A stretch of 64,000 nucleotides of DNA from Streptomyces shenzhenensis (lineage in GTDB: Bacteria; Actinomycetota; Actinomycetes; Streptomycetales; Streptomycetaceae), in the NCBI RefSeq assembly GCF_021462265.1, contig NZ_JAJONF010000017.1, forward strand, positions 124,001 through 188,000, in the 5' to 3' direction. The notes below the pieces were generated by a model. That model saw only the letters and a list, made by a program, of their open reading frames with translations, did no database searches and was not told where the DNA came from. How positions within the stretch are numbered: position 1 is the first letter of the stretch; every line of letters begins with the position of its first letter. Position numbers and translations under genes: made by a program. Below, piece by piece: positions 25,922 through 33,832 of this stretch.

Positions 25922-26848
25922 ATGAGCTCCCCCACTGGGCCCGCGTCCGGCCTGCCAGTACGAATGCCGCGACCCCGCCAGCCCGGACGGCACCGCCGCC
26001 CCGAACCGCTGGTGGCTCCTGAGGACGCGCCCGCGCTCGTCCTCGCGGTTCCGGGAACGCCCAGCGCGGCCACGCGCGGCCTCGCCGAAGAGGTCGTGAG
26101 CATCGCCCGTTCCGAGCTGCCGGGCCTGGACGCCCGCATCGGCTACCTGGACGGGGACGACGCGGAGTTCCCCACCCTTCAGTCCGTGCTCTCCGGTGCC
26201 GCGGAGGAGCGCACCGCCCGTTACGAGCAGGCCGTCGCCGCCGGTGCCGAGGGGCTCAAGGCCCCCGACGGCCCGGTCGCCGTCGTCGTGCCGCTGCTGG
26301 CCGGCCCGGACAGCGCGCTGCTGCGCCAGCTCCGCCACGCGGTCATGGAGAGCCGGGTGGCCGCCGACCTGACCGATGTCCTCGGCCCGCACCCGCTGCT
26401 CGCCGAGGCGCTGCACGTGCGCCTGTCCGAGGCGGGTCTGGCCCGTGCCGACCGCGCCCGGCTGTTCACCGTGGCCACGGCCGCCGACGGCATCATCCTC
26501 GCGTCCGTGGGCGGCGACGAGGCCGTGCAGGCCGCCGGGATCACCGGGATGCTGCTCGCCGCGCGCCTGGCCGTGCCGGTGATGGCCGCGGCGCTGGACC
26601 AGGAGGGTTCGATCGCCTCCGTCGCGGAGCAACTGCGGAATTCGGGGTCGCAGCAGCTGGCGCTGGCGCCGTACCTGATAGGCCCGGAGATCGACGCGGC
26701 GCTGCTGGCCGCGGCCGCGGAGGAGGCCGACTGCCCCACCGCCGACCCGCTGGGGCCGTACCCGGCGATCGGCAAGCTGGCGCTGGCCAAGTACACGACG
26801 GCGCTGGGGATCGCTCCGCAGCAGCCGCAGGGTGCGCCGGTGCGGTGA
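25922..26848 (+). CDS. CbiX/sirohydrochlorin chelatase-like protein
   Basis: A 308-aa protein with two repeated alpha/beta halves: ALVLAVPGTPSAATRGLAEEVV (about residues 38-60) and a second copy around GIILASVGGDEAVQAAGITGMLLA. This resembles the CbiX chelatase fold that inserts Co2+ or Fe2+ into sirohydrochlorin, but the usual GHG(S/T)R metal-binding histidines are replaced by PGTPS, so chelatase activity is doubtful. Such degenerate paralogues are common in Streptomyces. TAACAT at 25908-25913 is a candidate -10 very near the ATG. A strong terminator follows. Confidence 0.75.
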   Translation: MSSPTGPASGLPVRMPRPRQPGRHRRPEPLVAPEDAPALVLAVPGTPSAATRGLAEEVVSIARSELPGLDARIGYLDGDDAEFPTLQSVLSGAAEERTARYEQAVAAGAEGLKAPDGPVAVVVPLLAGPDSALLRQLRHAVMESRVAADLTDVLGPHPLLAEALHVRLSEAGLARADRARLFTVATAADGIILASVGGDEAVQAAGITGMLLAARLAVPVMAAALDQEGSIASVAEQLRNSGSQQLALAPYLIGPEIDAALLAAAAEEADCPTADPLGPYPAIGKLALAKYTTALGIAPQQPQGAPVR

Positions 26849-26858
26849 GCTGACACAC

Positions 26859-26906
26859 GCCGACGGTTCCCTTTCCCGGGCGGAGAGGGGACCGTCGGCT
26901 TTTTTT
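26859..26906 (+). terminator. Rho-independent terminator
   Basis: A 13-bp stem (left arm GCCGACGGTTCCC, one G-T pair) with a 15-16 base loop is followed by seven T residues. It ends the CbiX-like gene and is the clearest intrinsic terminator in the window. Confidence 0.92.
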
Positions 26907-26935
26907 GGGGCGTACGGCCGGTACGACGGGGCGCT

Positions 26936-27967
26936 TCAGTCGAAGACGATGCAGGAGGCGGCCGGGACCTCCACCGAGCCGTCGTAGCGGGGCTGGCCCG
27001 TGTGCGGGTCGACGGTGAACCAGGTGATGTTGCCCGAGCGCTCGTTGGCGGCGTAGAGGAAGCCGCCCGACTCGGTGACCGCGCGTGGCCAGTGGCCGCC
27101 GCAGGGGACCGTGGCCGTCAGGTGCAGGCGGTCCTCGTCGGTCGTGAACGTGGTCAGGACGTCCTCACCCCGGGTCGCCGTCCAGACGAAGCGGCCGTCG
27201 GGCGAGACGGCGATGCCGGACGGGTAGACGTCGCCGGACGGGGCGCCGGGCAGGACCGGGGTCTCGGTCAGCGGCTTGAGGGTGCCGGTGCCGGCGTCCC
27301 AGCCGCAGACGGTCACGGTCGGGGTGAGTTCGTTGACCACGTAGGCGTACCGGCCGCCGGGGTGGAAGGCCAGGTGGCGCGGCCCGGAGCCGGGGCGCAG
27401 GGCGAACTCCCGGTGGAGGACGGGGGTGCCCTCGTCCAGGGTGCAGACGCGGACCGAGTCGGTGCCCAGGTCCACGCTGACCGCCCAGCGGCCGCTGGGG
27501 TCGGACTGCACCTGATGGGCGTGCGGGCCGCGCTGGCGCCGCTCGTGCGGGCCCGAGCCGGTGTGCTGGAGCTGCCCGGAGGGATGTGAGGCGAGGGTGC
27601 CGTCCGGACGGACCGGAACGGCGGTGACGCTGCCCGAACCGTAGTTGGCGGTCAGGACGTGGCCGTCGAAGAGGCCGAGGTGGGTGGGACCGCTGGCGTC
27701 GACCGGGACCGGCGGCCCCGCGAGGCGCGGTTTGTCGTCGTGCACGTGATACGCGGCGACCGCGCCGTCCGCGGTCTCGCTCACCGCGTACAGGGTGCGC
27801 CCGCCGGGTCCGAGCGCGAGATACGACGGGTCGGGCACGCCGTCGACGCTCTCCAGGAGGGCCAGGGCGCCGCTGTCCGGCCGGACCGCCGCCGTGACGA
27901 TGCCGGGGCCGCCCGCGGCCGTGAACGATCCGATGAACGCCCTGCGCCGCCTGCCGCCGTCTGTCAC
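26936..27967 (-). CDS. Lactonase family protein (6-phosphogluconolactonase type)
   Basis: A 343-aa seven-bladed beta-propeller of the YbhE/Pgl type: AFIGSFTAAGGPGIVTAAV at the start, then PSYLALGPGGRTLYAVSE, GPHAHQVQSDPSGRWAVSVDLGTD (the conserved HAHQV segment of the active-site region), GPRHLAFHPGGRYAYVVNEL and YPSGIAVSPDGRFVWTATRG. These enzymes hydrolyse lactones such as 6-phosphogluconolactone in the cytosol. GTG 27967 is the start consistent with family length. Its upstream region contains 10-bp tandem repeats and, further out, a DasR-like palindrome. Confidence 0.9.
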   Translation of the reverse strand: MTDGGRRRRAFIGSFTAAGGPGIVTAAVRPDSGALALLESVDGVPDPSYLALGPGGRTLYAVSETADGAVAAYHVHDDKPRLAGPPVPVDASGPTHLGLFDGHVLTANYGSGSVTAVPVRPDGTLASHPSGQLQHTGSGPHERRQRGPHAHQVQSDPSGRWAVSVDLGTDSVRVCTLDEGTPVLHREFALRPGSGPRHLAFHPGGRYAYVVNELTPTVTVCGWDAGTGTLKPLTETPVLPGAPSGDVYPSGIAVSPDGRFVWTATRGEDVLTTFTTDEDRLHLTATVPCGGHWPRAVTESGGFLYAANERSGNITWFTVDPHTGQPRYDGSVEVPAASCIVFD

Positions 27968-27980
27968 CGCTGTCCCCTAT

Positions 27981-28030
27981 CGCTGCGAGCCGCCACGAGC
28001 CGGTACGGGGCGGTACGAGTCGGTACGAGC
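27981..28030. repeat. Five helically phased 10-bp repeats upstream of lactonase
   Basis: Three exact-register units cggtacgggg, cggtacgagt, cggtacgagc (28001-28030) are preceded by two degraded units cgctgcgagc and cgccacgagc (27981-28000). The 10-bp period places each on the same DNA face, 14-63 bp upstream of the reverse lactonase start. Confidence 0.6.
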
Positions 28031-28057
28031 CCGCCTGGGCCGACGGTAGCAGCTCGC

Positions 28058-28067
28058 GGTCTAGACC
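28058..28067. promoter_or_regulatory. DasR-operator-like palindrome GGTCTAGACC
   Basis: The perfect palindrome GGTCTAGACC, with flanking AG on the right, agrees with the published dre consensus (about ACTGGTCTAGACCAGT) at 12 of 16 positions. It lies 91 bp upstream of the lactonase start, in the spacer shared with the HAD phosphatase. CTAG is rare in such genomes, which raises its significance. Confidence 0.5.
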
Positions 28068-28089
28068 AGGAGGTGCGGGGCGGCGCGTC

Positions 28090-28254
28090 TCAGGCGCCGG
28101 CCAGGGGCGAGCCCGAGGGCGTGCGCAGCGGCTCGGCGAGTTCGGACAGCGTGCGCTCCAGGCCGTGAACGAGGTGGCGCCGCGCGAGCGCGTTCCGCAC
28201 CGGCCGCTGCCTCTCGTGGAGTCCATCGGCCCGACCGCGCGCGCGTAACGGCAT
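28090..28254 (-). CDS. Possible small hypothetical protein
   Basis: A 54-codon reverse frame (ATG 28254) encoding a basic, helical-looking peptide with HLVHGLERTLSELAEPLRTPSG. It lies in the 296-bp spacer between the lactonase and HAD genes, divergent from the latter by nine bases. I recognise no family and the frame could be chance in GC-rich DNA or the tail of a lost gene. Confidence 0.25.
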   Translation of the reverse strand: MPLRARGRADGLHERQRPVRNALARRHLVHGLERTLSELAEPLRTPSGSPLAGA

Positions 28255-28263
28255 CCTGGTCCC

Positions 28264-28959
28264 ATGAGCGATCTCGGCAACCTCTCGGTCATCTTCGATC
28301 TCGACGGGACACTCGTGGACAGCGAGCCGAACTACTACGAGGCGACACGGCAGATGCTGGCCGGGCACGGCGTCCCGGGCTTCACCTGGGCGGAGCACGA
28401 GCGTTTCGTCGGCATCAGCACGCTGGAGACGGTGACCCTGCTGCGCGACCGCCATGGACTGCGGCCCTCGGTGGCCGAGTTGCTCGCGGAGACGAACCGG
28501 CGCTATCTGGAGCTGGCCGGGACACGCACGCGCGTGTACCCGCAGATGCGGAAGTTCGTGGAACTGCTGGCGGCCGAGGGGGTGGCGCTGGCGGTGGCCT
28601 CCGGGTCGTCCCCCGAGGCGATCGAGGCGATCCTGGCCGGCACGGGCCTGGACGCGTGGCTGCGCGCGGTGGTCTCCGCCGACGAGGTCCCGCACGGCAA
28701 ACCGGCCCCCGACGTCTTCCTGGAGGCGGCCCGCCGCCTCGGGGCCGCCCCGGCCGACTGCGTGGTCCTGGAGGACGCCGCTCCGGGCGCGGCCGCGGCA
28801 CACGCCGCCGGGATGCGCTGCATCGCGATCCCGTACGTCGCCGCGCAGGCCGACGCCCCCGAGTTCGGCACGGCCGAACTGCTGCTGCGGGGCGGCCAGG
28901 CGGATTTCACGGCCCGAGCGGCGTACGACTGGCTGGTCCGGCCGGCCCGGTCCGACTGA
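28264..28959 (+). CDS. HAD family phosphatase (beta-phosphoglucomutase-like subfamily)
   Basis: A 231-aa HAD hydrolase with intact motifs: DLDGTLVDSEPNYY (motif I, both aspartates), ASGSSPEAIEAIL (II), the lysine in HGKPAPDVFLEAARRLG (III) and VLEDAAPGAAAAHAAGM (IV). The helical cap between motif I and II and the PDVFLEAA segment place it with sugar-phosphate phosphatases and beta-phosphoglucomutases of the GS1/YniC type. Likely substrates are small sugar phosphates. It is monocistronic as far as can be seen. Confidence 0.9.
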   Translation: MSDLGNLSVIFDLDGTLVDSEPNYYEATRQMLAGHGVPGFTWAEHERFVGISTLETVTLLRDRHGLRPSVAELLAETNRRYLELAGTRTRVYPQMRKFVELLAAEGVALAVASGSSPEAIEAILAGTGLDAWLRAVVSADEVPHGKPAPDVFLEAARRLGAAPADCVVLEDAAPGAAAAHAAGMRCIAIPYVAAQADAPEFGTAELLLRGGQADFTARAAYDWLVRPARSD

Positions 28960-29326
28960 CGGTTCGGCAGGCCGGCTGTCGAGGCGCTCGCGCCGGAGCA
29001 GCCCCGGATTCCCCTGCCCGTCCTCCCGGTCGACGTCGAGGAGAACGGCCCGGATCCCCACGACCCCTCGTTCGGCCGGACGAGGGGGTACGACGGCTGG
29101 GCGCAGCTCTCGGGCGCCTCGGCGGCGGCACCGCGGCCGGCCGGAGCGGTGGCCGTGCTGCTCGGAGCAGGGCCGGAACTCACTGGGGTCAGGTCGTCGA
29201 AGCCCTGTCCCGACGCTCGCGGGCCACCACCAGTACACAGGGCAGGCGTCACCCGGACGGCGCACCCGGCCAGCCGTTCGCTCCGCCGGCCGTGCGATGC
29301 CCGGAATGGCTGCATAGCGTGGCCGC
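28960..29326. other. Spacer without recognised gene
   Basis: This 367-bp stretch has coding-like base composition. The forward frame reads LEALAPEQPRIPLPVLPVDVE and then DPSFGRTRGYDGWAQLSG without a good start and drifts into stops, so it may be a decayed gene fragment. I could not assign a family. The promoter of the DHA2 transporter must lie near its right end. Confidence 0.4.
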
Positions 29327-30847
29327 ATGACCACGACCTGCGCAGAACCGCGGCCGCCGGCCACCGACGACCGGCGCTGGCGGGCGCTCGGGGTCTGTCT
29401 CGCGGCCGGCTTCATCTCGCTGCTCGACACCTCGATCGTCAACGTGGCGCTGCCCTCGATGGAGCGCGGACTGGGCGCCACCGAGGCCGCCCAGTCCTGG
29501 GTGGTCTCCGGGTACTCCCTGGCCTTCGGGCTGGCGCTCGTCCCGGCGGGCCGGCTCGGCGACATGCGCGGACGGCGCCAGACCTTCCTCATCGGGCTCG
29601 CCGTGTTCACGGTGGCCTCGGCGGCCTGCGGGCTCGCCGCGAGCCCCGACTGGCTGGTGGTGTTCCGGCTGATCCAGGGCGCGGCGGCGGGCGTGGTCGC
29701 GCCGCAGACCTCGGGGCTGATCCAGCAGATGTTCCACGGCTCCGAGCGCGCCAAGGCCTTCGGGCTGCTCGGCAGCGTCATCGGGGTCTCGACGGCGGTC
29801 GGCCCGCTGGCGGGAGGCGTGATCATCGACGCCGTCGGCACCGACGACGGCTGGCGCTGGGTGTTCTTCGTCAACCTGCCCATCGGGGTCGCCGCGCTCG
29901 CCGCGGGCCTGCGGCTGCTGCCCCGGTTCCCCGCGTCGGCGGACCGGCGGGAGCGGTTCGACCCGCTCGGGGTGCTCCTCCTCGGCTCCGGCGTGTTCGC
30001 CCTGATGCTGCCGCTGGTGCAGGAACAGCAGTGGACCGGCCGGCAGAAGTGGGCGCTGCTGCCGGTGGGCGCGGTGCTGCTGGGCCTGTTCTGGATGTGG
30101 GAGCGGCGGCAGGGCCGGCTCGGGCTGGCGCCCCTGGTCGATCTGAACCTGTTCTCGCTGCGGTCCTTCACGCTCGGCTCGCTGATCAGCCTGACCTACT
30201 TCGCGGGCTTCACCACGGTCTTCTTCGTCCTCGCCCTGTTCCTGCAGAACGTGGCGGGATACAGCGCGCTGGCCGCCGGAGTCACGGTGCTGCCCTTCGC
30301 GGCCGCCTCCGCGGTCGGTGCCGCCCTGGGCGGCCGGATGGTGGTGCGCCACGGGCGCAGGGTCGTCGTCATCGGTCTCACCGGGGCGGCGGTGGGGCTG
30401 CTCGGGGTCGTCGCGGTGGTACGGCTGGTGCCGTTGGAGAGCATCGGGTGGGCCGCGGTGGTGCCGATGATCATCGGCGGCCTCGGCTCCGGCATCACCG
30501 TCTCGCCCAACACCACGCTCACCCTGACCCTCGTCCCGGTGAAACGGGCCGGCGCGGCCGGCGGCGTGCTCCAGACCGGCCAGCGCGTCGGATCGGCGGC
30601 CGGCATCGCGGTGGTGGGCTCGGTGTACTTCGCCCGTCTCGCGCACCACGGCCCGGCCGACGAGGCGCTCCAGCTGGGGCTGCTGACGTCCGTCGGGTTC
30701 ATCCTGGTGGCACTGGCTCTGGCGGTGGCCGATCTGGGAGAGCGGGCGAAGGCGCCGAAGACACCGGAGGCAGCGCGGACGCCGGAGGCAGCGCAGACGG
30801 CTGAGGCAGCGCAGACAGCTGAGGCAGCGCAGACAGCTGAGGGCTGA
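29327..30847 (+). CDS. DHA2 family MFS drug exporter (EmrB/QacA type)
   Basis: A 506-aa inner-membrane protein with 14 predicted helices. Motif A-like GRLGDMRGRRQTFLIG lies between helices 2 and 3, the DTSIVNVALPSM segment in helix 1 is motif D1 typical of 14-TMS drug:H+ antiporters, and GSVIGVSTAVGPLAGG is antiporter motif C. These export toxic compounds or antibiotics by proton exchange. The C-terminus carries a low-complexity tail of six-residue repeats (T-P/A-E-A-A-Q/R). No regulator is adjacent. Confidence 0.92.
   Translation: MTTTCAEPRPPATDDRRWRALGVCLAAGFISLLDTSIVNVALPSMERGLGATEAAQSWVVSGYSLAFGLALVPAGRLGDMRGRRQTFLIGLAVFTVASAACGLAASPDWLVVFRLIQGAAAGVVAPQTSGLIQQMFHGSERAKAFGLLGSVIGVSTAVGPLAGGVIIDAVGTDDGWRWVFFVNLPIGVAALAAGLRLLPRFPASADRRERFDPLGVLLLGSGVFALMLPLVQEQQWTGRQKWALLPVGAVLLGLFWMWERRQGRLGLAPLVDLNLFSLRSFTLGSLISLTYFAGFTTVFFVLALFLQNVAGYSALAAGVTVLPFAAASAVGAALGGRMVVRHGRRVVVIGLTGAAVGLLGVVAVVRLVPLESIGWAAVVPMIIGGLGSGITVSPNTTLTLTLVPVKRAGAAGGVLQTGQRVGSAAGIAVVGSVYFARLAHHGPADEALQLGLLTSVGFILVALALAVADLGERAKAPKTPEAARTPEAAQTAEAAQTAEAAQTAEG
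30761..30841 (+). repeat. 18-bp tandem repeat in transporter tail
   Basis: About four and a half copies of an 18-bp unit (core gaggcagcgcagacagct) encode repeated TPEAAR/TAEAAQ at the extreme C-terminus of the DHA2 transporter. The last two copies are identical, indicating recent expansion by slippage. Confidence 0.85.
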
Positions 30848-31237
30848 GCGCCGGGCGTCCCGAGCCTCCCGGGCGGCCACCGCCTCCACCACCGAGGGCA
30901 CGGTCGGCGTCGGCACGACCTGTGAGGTACGGGGTCGTGGGCAGGTGCTTCGGCCACACCGACGACCGCGGCGGCCCGCAGAGCGGCCGGGAGCACGGGA
31001 ACAGGGGTCCGCGCGATTCCCCCACGGAGAACGCGGACGACACGGGGGGCAACGGCTGCGGCCGGGGCTGCTTCCGGGCTCACGGGCGCTTCCAGCGGTG
31101 GGGCCGGGCCCGCCCGGCGTGCCGGGATGTCCGCGGGGGTCGTGACATCGCGCGGGCCCGGGATCGCGGAAGGTGATCGGGGCGCGGAAGCAGATCGGGG
31201 GCGGCTGTCAGGCAGGCGGTGGACGTCCGGCCGCGGC
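30848..31237. other. Spacer without recognised gene
   Basis: These 390 bp separate the converging DHA2 and LysR-domain genes. There are GC-rich inverted stretches just after the DHA2 stop that may terminate transcription. No coding frame with a credible family match is visible on either strand. Confidence 0.4.
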
Positions 31238-32005
31238 TTACGAGCGACGGCGGGGTCTGCCGCGTTTCGCGGGCTTGGCGGACTTCGCGCCGGCGGCACG
31301 CGCGCGTGCGGTACGGGCGGCCGGCTTCTGCGCCTGCCGGGCCTTCGCCGGCGAGGCCTGTGCGGACCCGGACGGCTTCTCGGTCTGTGCGGTCTGGCGG
31401 CCGCGCGTGCTGTTGACCGTGCGGCCGCGGACGATGCCGATGAAGTCGTCGACCATGTCCGTGGTGGCCTCCTCGGGCCAGGACAGGGCGACGGTCGACT
31501 CGGGGCCGTCGGTGAGCGGCCGGTAGGTGAGGTCCCGGCGGTGGTACAGGCGGGCCAGCGACTGGGGGACGACCAGGAGGCCCACACCGGCGGCGACCAG
31601 CTCGACGGCGTCCTCGGTGGTCGCGGGGCGCTCGAAGGCGGGCTCGCCGGGCGGGGCGTCCCAGTCGAAGACGTCGTCGAGGGGGTGGAGGAGGACCTCG
31701 TCGGCCAGGTCGGCGACGGTGACCTCCTCGGCCGCCGTGATCACGTGGTCCTTGGGGACGACCACCACCGTGGTCTCGGTGTAGAGGGGGATCGCGCTGA
31801 AGAACGTACGGTCCACCGGAAGCCGTACCAGGCCGGCGTCCGCGTCCCCCGCGCGCATCAGGCCGGCGGCCTCGGCGGCGGGGACCTGGTGCAGGGTGAG
31901 CGGGATGTCGGGCAGGCGCTCGTGCCAGATCCGAACCCATTTGGCGGGCGTCACGCCGGGGACGTACGCGAGCCGGAACGACGGTGTTTCCTCCGAGCCT
32001 GTCAC
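31238..32005 (-). CDS. LysR-type effector domain without HTH, with basic AT-hook-like tail
   Basis: A 255-aa protein starting directly in a LysR substrate-binding fold: RLAYVPGVTPAKWVRIWHERLPDIPLTL (first beta-alpha unit), ADAGLVRLPVD, LYTETTVVVVPKDHVI and AAGVGLLVVPQSLARL. The usual 60-residue N-terminal HTH is missing. Instead the last 50 residues are Lys/Arg/Ala-rich and end in KRGRPRRRS, a GRP AT-hook core. It is divergent from DUF5997 with 166 bp between, a pairing common in Streptomyces. It may bind DNA through the tail or act as a ligand-sensing co-regulator. GTG start at 32005. Confidence 0.85.
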   Translation of the reverse strand: MTGSEETPSFRLAYVPGVTPAKWVRIWHERLPDIPLTLHQVPAAEAAGLMRAGDADAGLVRLPVDRTFFSAIPLYTETTVVVVPKDHVITAAEEVTVADLADEVLLHPLDDVFDWDAPPGEPAFERPATTEDAVELVAAGVGLLVVPQSLARLYHRRDLTYRPLTDGPESTVALSWPEEATTDMVDDFIGIVRGRTVNSTRGRQTAQTEKPSGSAQASPAKARQAQKPAARTARARAAGAKSAKPAKRGRPRRRS

Positions 32006-32171
32006 CAGCCCAGGTTAACGGGCCGCGGAGGGCCGTTCGGCACCGGCCGCCGCCGGCCGCCGCATCGGCCGTGGCCGGCCGGCGGGCCGTCCGGTGCGAC
32101 AGGTGGCGGGCCGGCGGCCCCGCCGTCGGTCGTGGTCGGGGCTCCCGCGCCTGGCCGATACCCTTGACCTC

Positions 32172-32564
32172 ATGAGTTCGCACCAGACCGGCCAGACGAT
32201 GAAGCCCGCGACCGCGGCGAAGAAGCTGGGCGTGTACCTGCCCGCCACGCCCGCCGCCTTCCAGGAGGGCGTCGTCTCGCGCGCCGAGCTGAACGAGCTC
32301 CAGGCGAATCCGCCCGAGTGGCTGCGTGAGCTGCGGGTCAACGGACCGCACCCGCGTCCGGTGGTCGCGAGCAGGCTGGGCGTGTCCATCGCGGGGCTTG
32401 CGCGCGGCGGGGTGACGGAGCCGCTCACCACCGAGCAGATCGAGGAGCTCCGGCGTGAGCTGCCCGAGTGGCTGGAGAAGGAGCGCGCCACCCAGGCCGA
32501 GGTCCGCAAGGAGACCGTGCGGCTGAAGAACCTCAAGCGGGAGAAGGAGTCGGGGCAGGCCTGA
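32172..32564 (+). CDS. DUF5997 family protein
   Basis: A 130-aa basic helical protein: MKPATAAKKLGVYLPATPAAFQEG, RAELNELQANPPEWLRELRVNGPHPR, SRLGVSIAGLARGGVTEPLTTEQIEEL and a charged C-terminal helix RATQAEVRKETVRLKNLKREKE. Size and motifs match actinobacterial DUF5997. The central region looks like a minimal helix-turn-helix or KH-like module, but function is unknown. It is followed by a good hairpin terminator and divergent from the LysR-domain protein, suggesting that the pair works together. Confidence 0.85.
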   Translation: MSSHQTGQTMKPATAAKKLGVYLPATPAAFQEGVVSRAELNELQANPPEWLRELRVNGPHPRPVVASRLGVSIAGLARGGVTEPLTTEQIEELRRELPEWLEKERATQAEVRKETVRLKNLKREKESGQA

Positions 32565-32586
32565 GCCCTCGCCCGCGGGACTTTTC

Positions 32587-32628
32587 ACGGCCCCGGCCCA
32601 GGCACCCGCGCCTGCGTCCCGGGGCCGT
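32587..32628 (+). terminator. Hairpin terminator after DUF5997
   Basis: Perfect 10-bp stem ACGGCCCCGG / CCGGGGCCGT with a 22-base loop that contains an inner CAGGC/GCCTG stem. There is no T-tract, as is usual in this genus. The rest of the 413-bp spacer (32629-32918) holds three loose GCCRTACCGG repeats and no gene. Confidence 0.65.
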
Positions 32629-32918
32629 CGTCGTACCGGTCGCGCCTCTCGCCGTACCGGCCACCCGGTCGCCATACCGGCTGCCCCGCTTGCCCGCACC
32701 GCTGTCCCCGCCGTCCGCCGGTCCCTCCCGGTTCCTCCCCGACCCCTCCCTTCTTCACCCGTCCCGCCCCCGACGCTGCGGTTTCCCGTCTCGATGTGGA
32801 CCGCGAGGGGGTGTTGAGAACAGGTCCCGGCGACCGGACAGAACAACCGGAGGACAGCCCAGCAGGGCGTCAGTCAGTGGTCGGGCCACGGCCACCGGAA
32901 CCTGAGTATCAGCATCAA

Positions 32919-32940
32919 TGTCAGTGGTCTCCCCTACAGT
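32919..32940 (+). promoter_or_regulatory. RecA-NDp/PafBC-type DNA-damage promoter
   Basis: TGTCAGTG, exactly eight bases, then TACAGT. This matches the published actinobacterial motif TTGTCRGTG-N8-TANNNT (RecA-independent damage promoter, bound by PafBC) in all but the first T. It lies 38 bp upstream of the DUF4132 gene in the correct orientation, so it is the predicted promoter for the whole five-gene MoxR/VWA operon. Confidence 0.75.
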
Positions 32941-32977
32941 CGCCGTCAGTTGATCACTGCGGTGCGGGGAGGCACGC

Positions 32978-33832
32978 ATGGGGTGGGTGACGGCCGGGGA
33001 GTACGAGGTGGCCCTGGACGGCGGGAAGGTGGTCTGCCGCAACGCGGCTGGGCGGCGGCTGAAGTCGGTGCCCGCGAAGTTGGCGGACGATCCGGCCGTC
33101 CTGGGGCTGCGGCAGCTCGCCGAGTGGCTGGAGCGGCACGAACGGCAGTGCCTGGCCGACGTGGAGCGGTGGATGACCCGTTCGCTTCCGGTGCCGCTCG
33201 CCGTGCTGACGCAGGTGTGGCCGGACCCCGCCTGGCAGGCTGCCCTGCGCGACCTGGTGGTCACCGGCGCCGACGGCGAGGTCGCCGGGTTCCTGCGGGA
33301 TGCCGACGCGGGACGCGGTCTCGGCCTGGTCGACCTCGACGGCGACACGGTGCGCATCGCCCCCCGGCTGGTCCGGCTGCCGCACCCGGTGCTCCTCGAA
33401 GACCTGGCGGAGCTGCGGGAGTTCGCCGTGGAACTCGGCGTCGAACAGCGGGCCCAGCAGCTCTTCCGCGAGGTCTGGCACCGCCCTGCCGCGCTGGACG
33501 CCGAGGGCACGCAGATCGAGGAGTACGCGGGCGGGGTCTTCAAGGAGCTGCGGTTCCTGCACGGCAGGGCCACGCAGCTGGGGTACCGGGTGCGCGGCGG
33601 ATACGCGGTCTGCTCCGTGCTGGAGGAGGGCCGCGGGGTCGAGGCCCGGGTCTGGATCGGCGACTACGACAGCTACTTCGAGACCGAGACCGGCCCGCTG
33701 GTGTGGACCGATCCGGCGGGCCGCACGCTGAGGCTGGGTCAGGTCGGCCCGGTCGCCTGGTCGGAGGGGATGCGGATGGCGGCGGCGCTGTACGCCGGGC
33801 GGGACATCGAGGACGAGGAGCGGGCGGCATGA
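32978..33832 (+). CDS. DUF4132 domain-containing protein
   Basis: A 284-aa soluble protein. The N-terminal part has a short beta-hairpin start (GWVTAGEYEVALDGGKVVCRN) and helices; the C-terminal half, from IEEYAGGVFKELRFLHGRATQLGYRVRGGYAV to VGPVAWSEGMRMAAALYAG, matches my recollection of the DUF4132 (MolR/YehI-related) domain. E. coli YehI carries a DUF4132 domain in a similar neighbourhood. The stop overlaps the next start as ATGA. It is the first gene behind the damage-type promoter. Biochemical role unknown; a substrate-binding or target-recognition part is inference. Confidence 0.72.
   Translation: MGWVTAGEYEVALDGGKVVCRNAAGRRLKSVPAKLADDPAVLGLRQLAEWLERHERQCLADVERWMTRSLPVPLAVLTQVWPDPAWQAALRDLVVTGADGEVAGFLRDADAGRGLGLVDLDGDTVRIAPRLVRLPHPVLLEDLAELREFAVELGVEQRAQQLFREVWHRPAALDAEGTQIEEYAGGVFKELRFLHGRATQLGYRVRGGYAVCSVLEEGRGVEARVWIGDYDSYFETETGPLVWTDPAGRTLRLGQVGPVAWSEGMRMAAALYAGRDIEDEERAA

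Noticed and set aside
28503..29315. Reverse-strand 270-codon frame opposite the HAD gene and the following spacer
   Set aside because: It mostly mirrors the HAD phosphatase, and the remainder lacks any recognisable fold or good start site.
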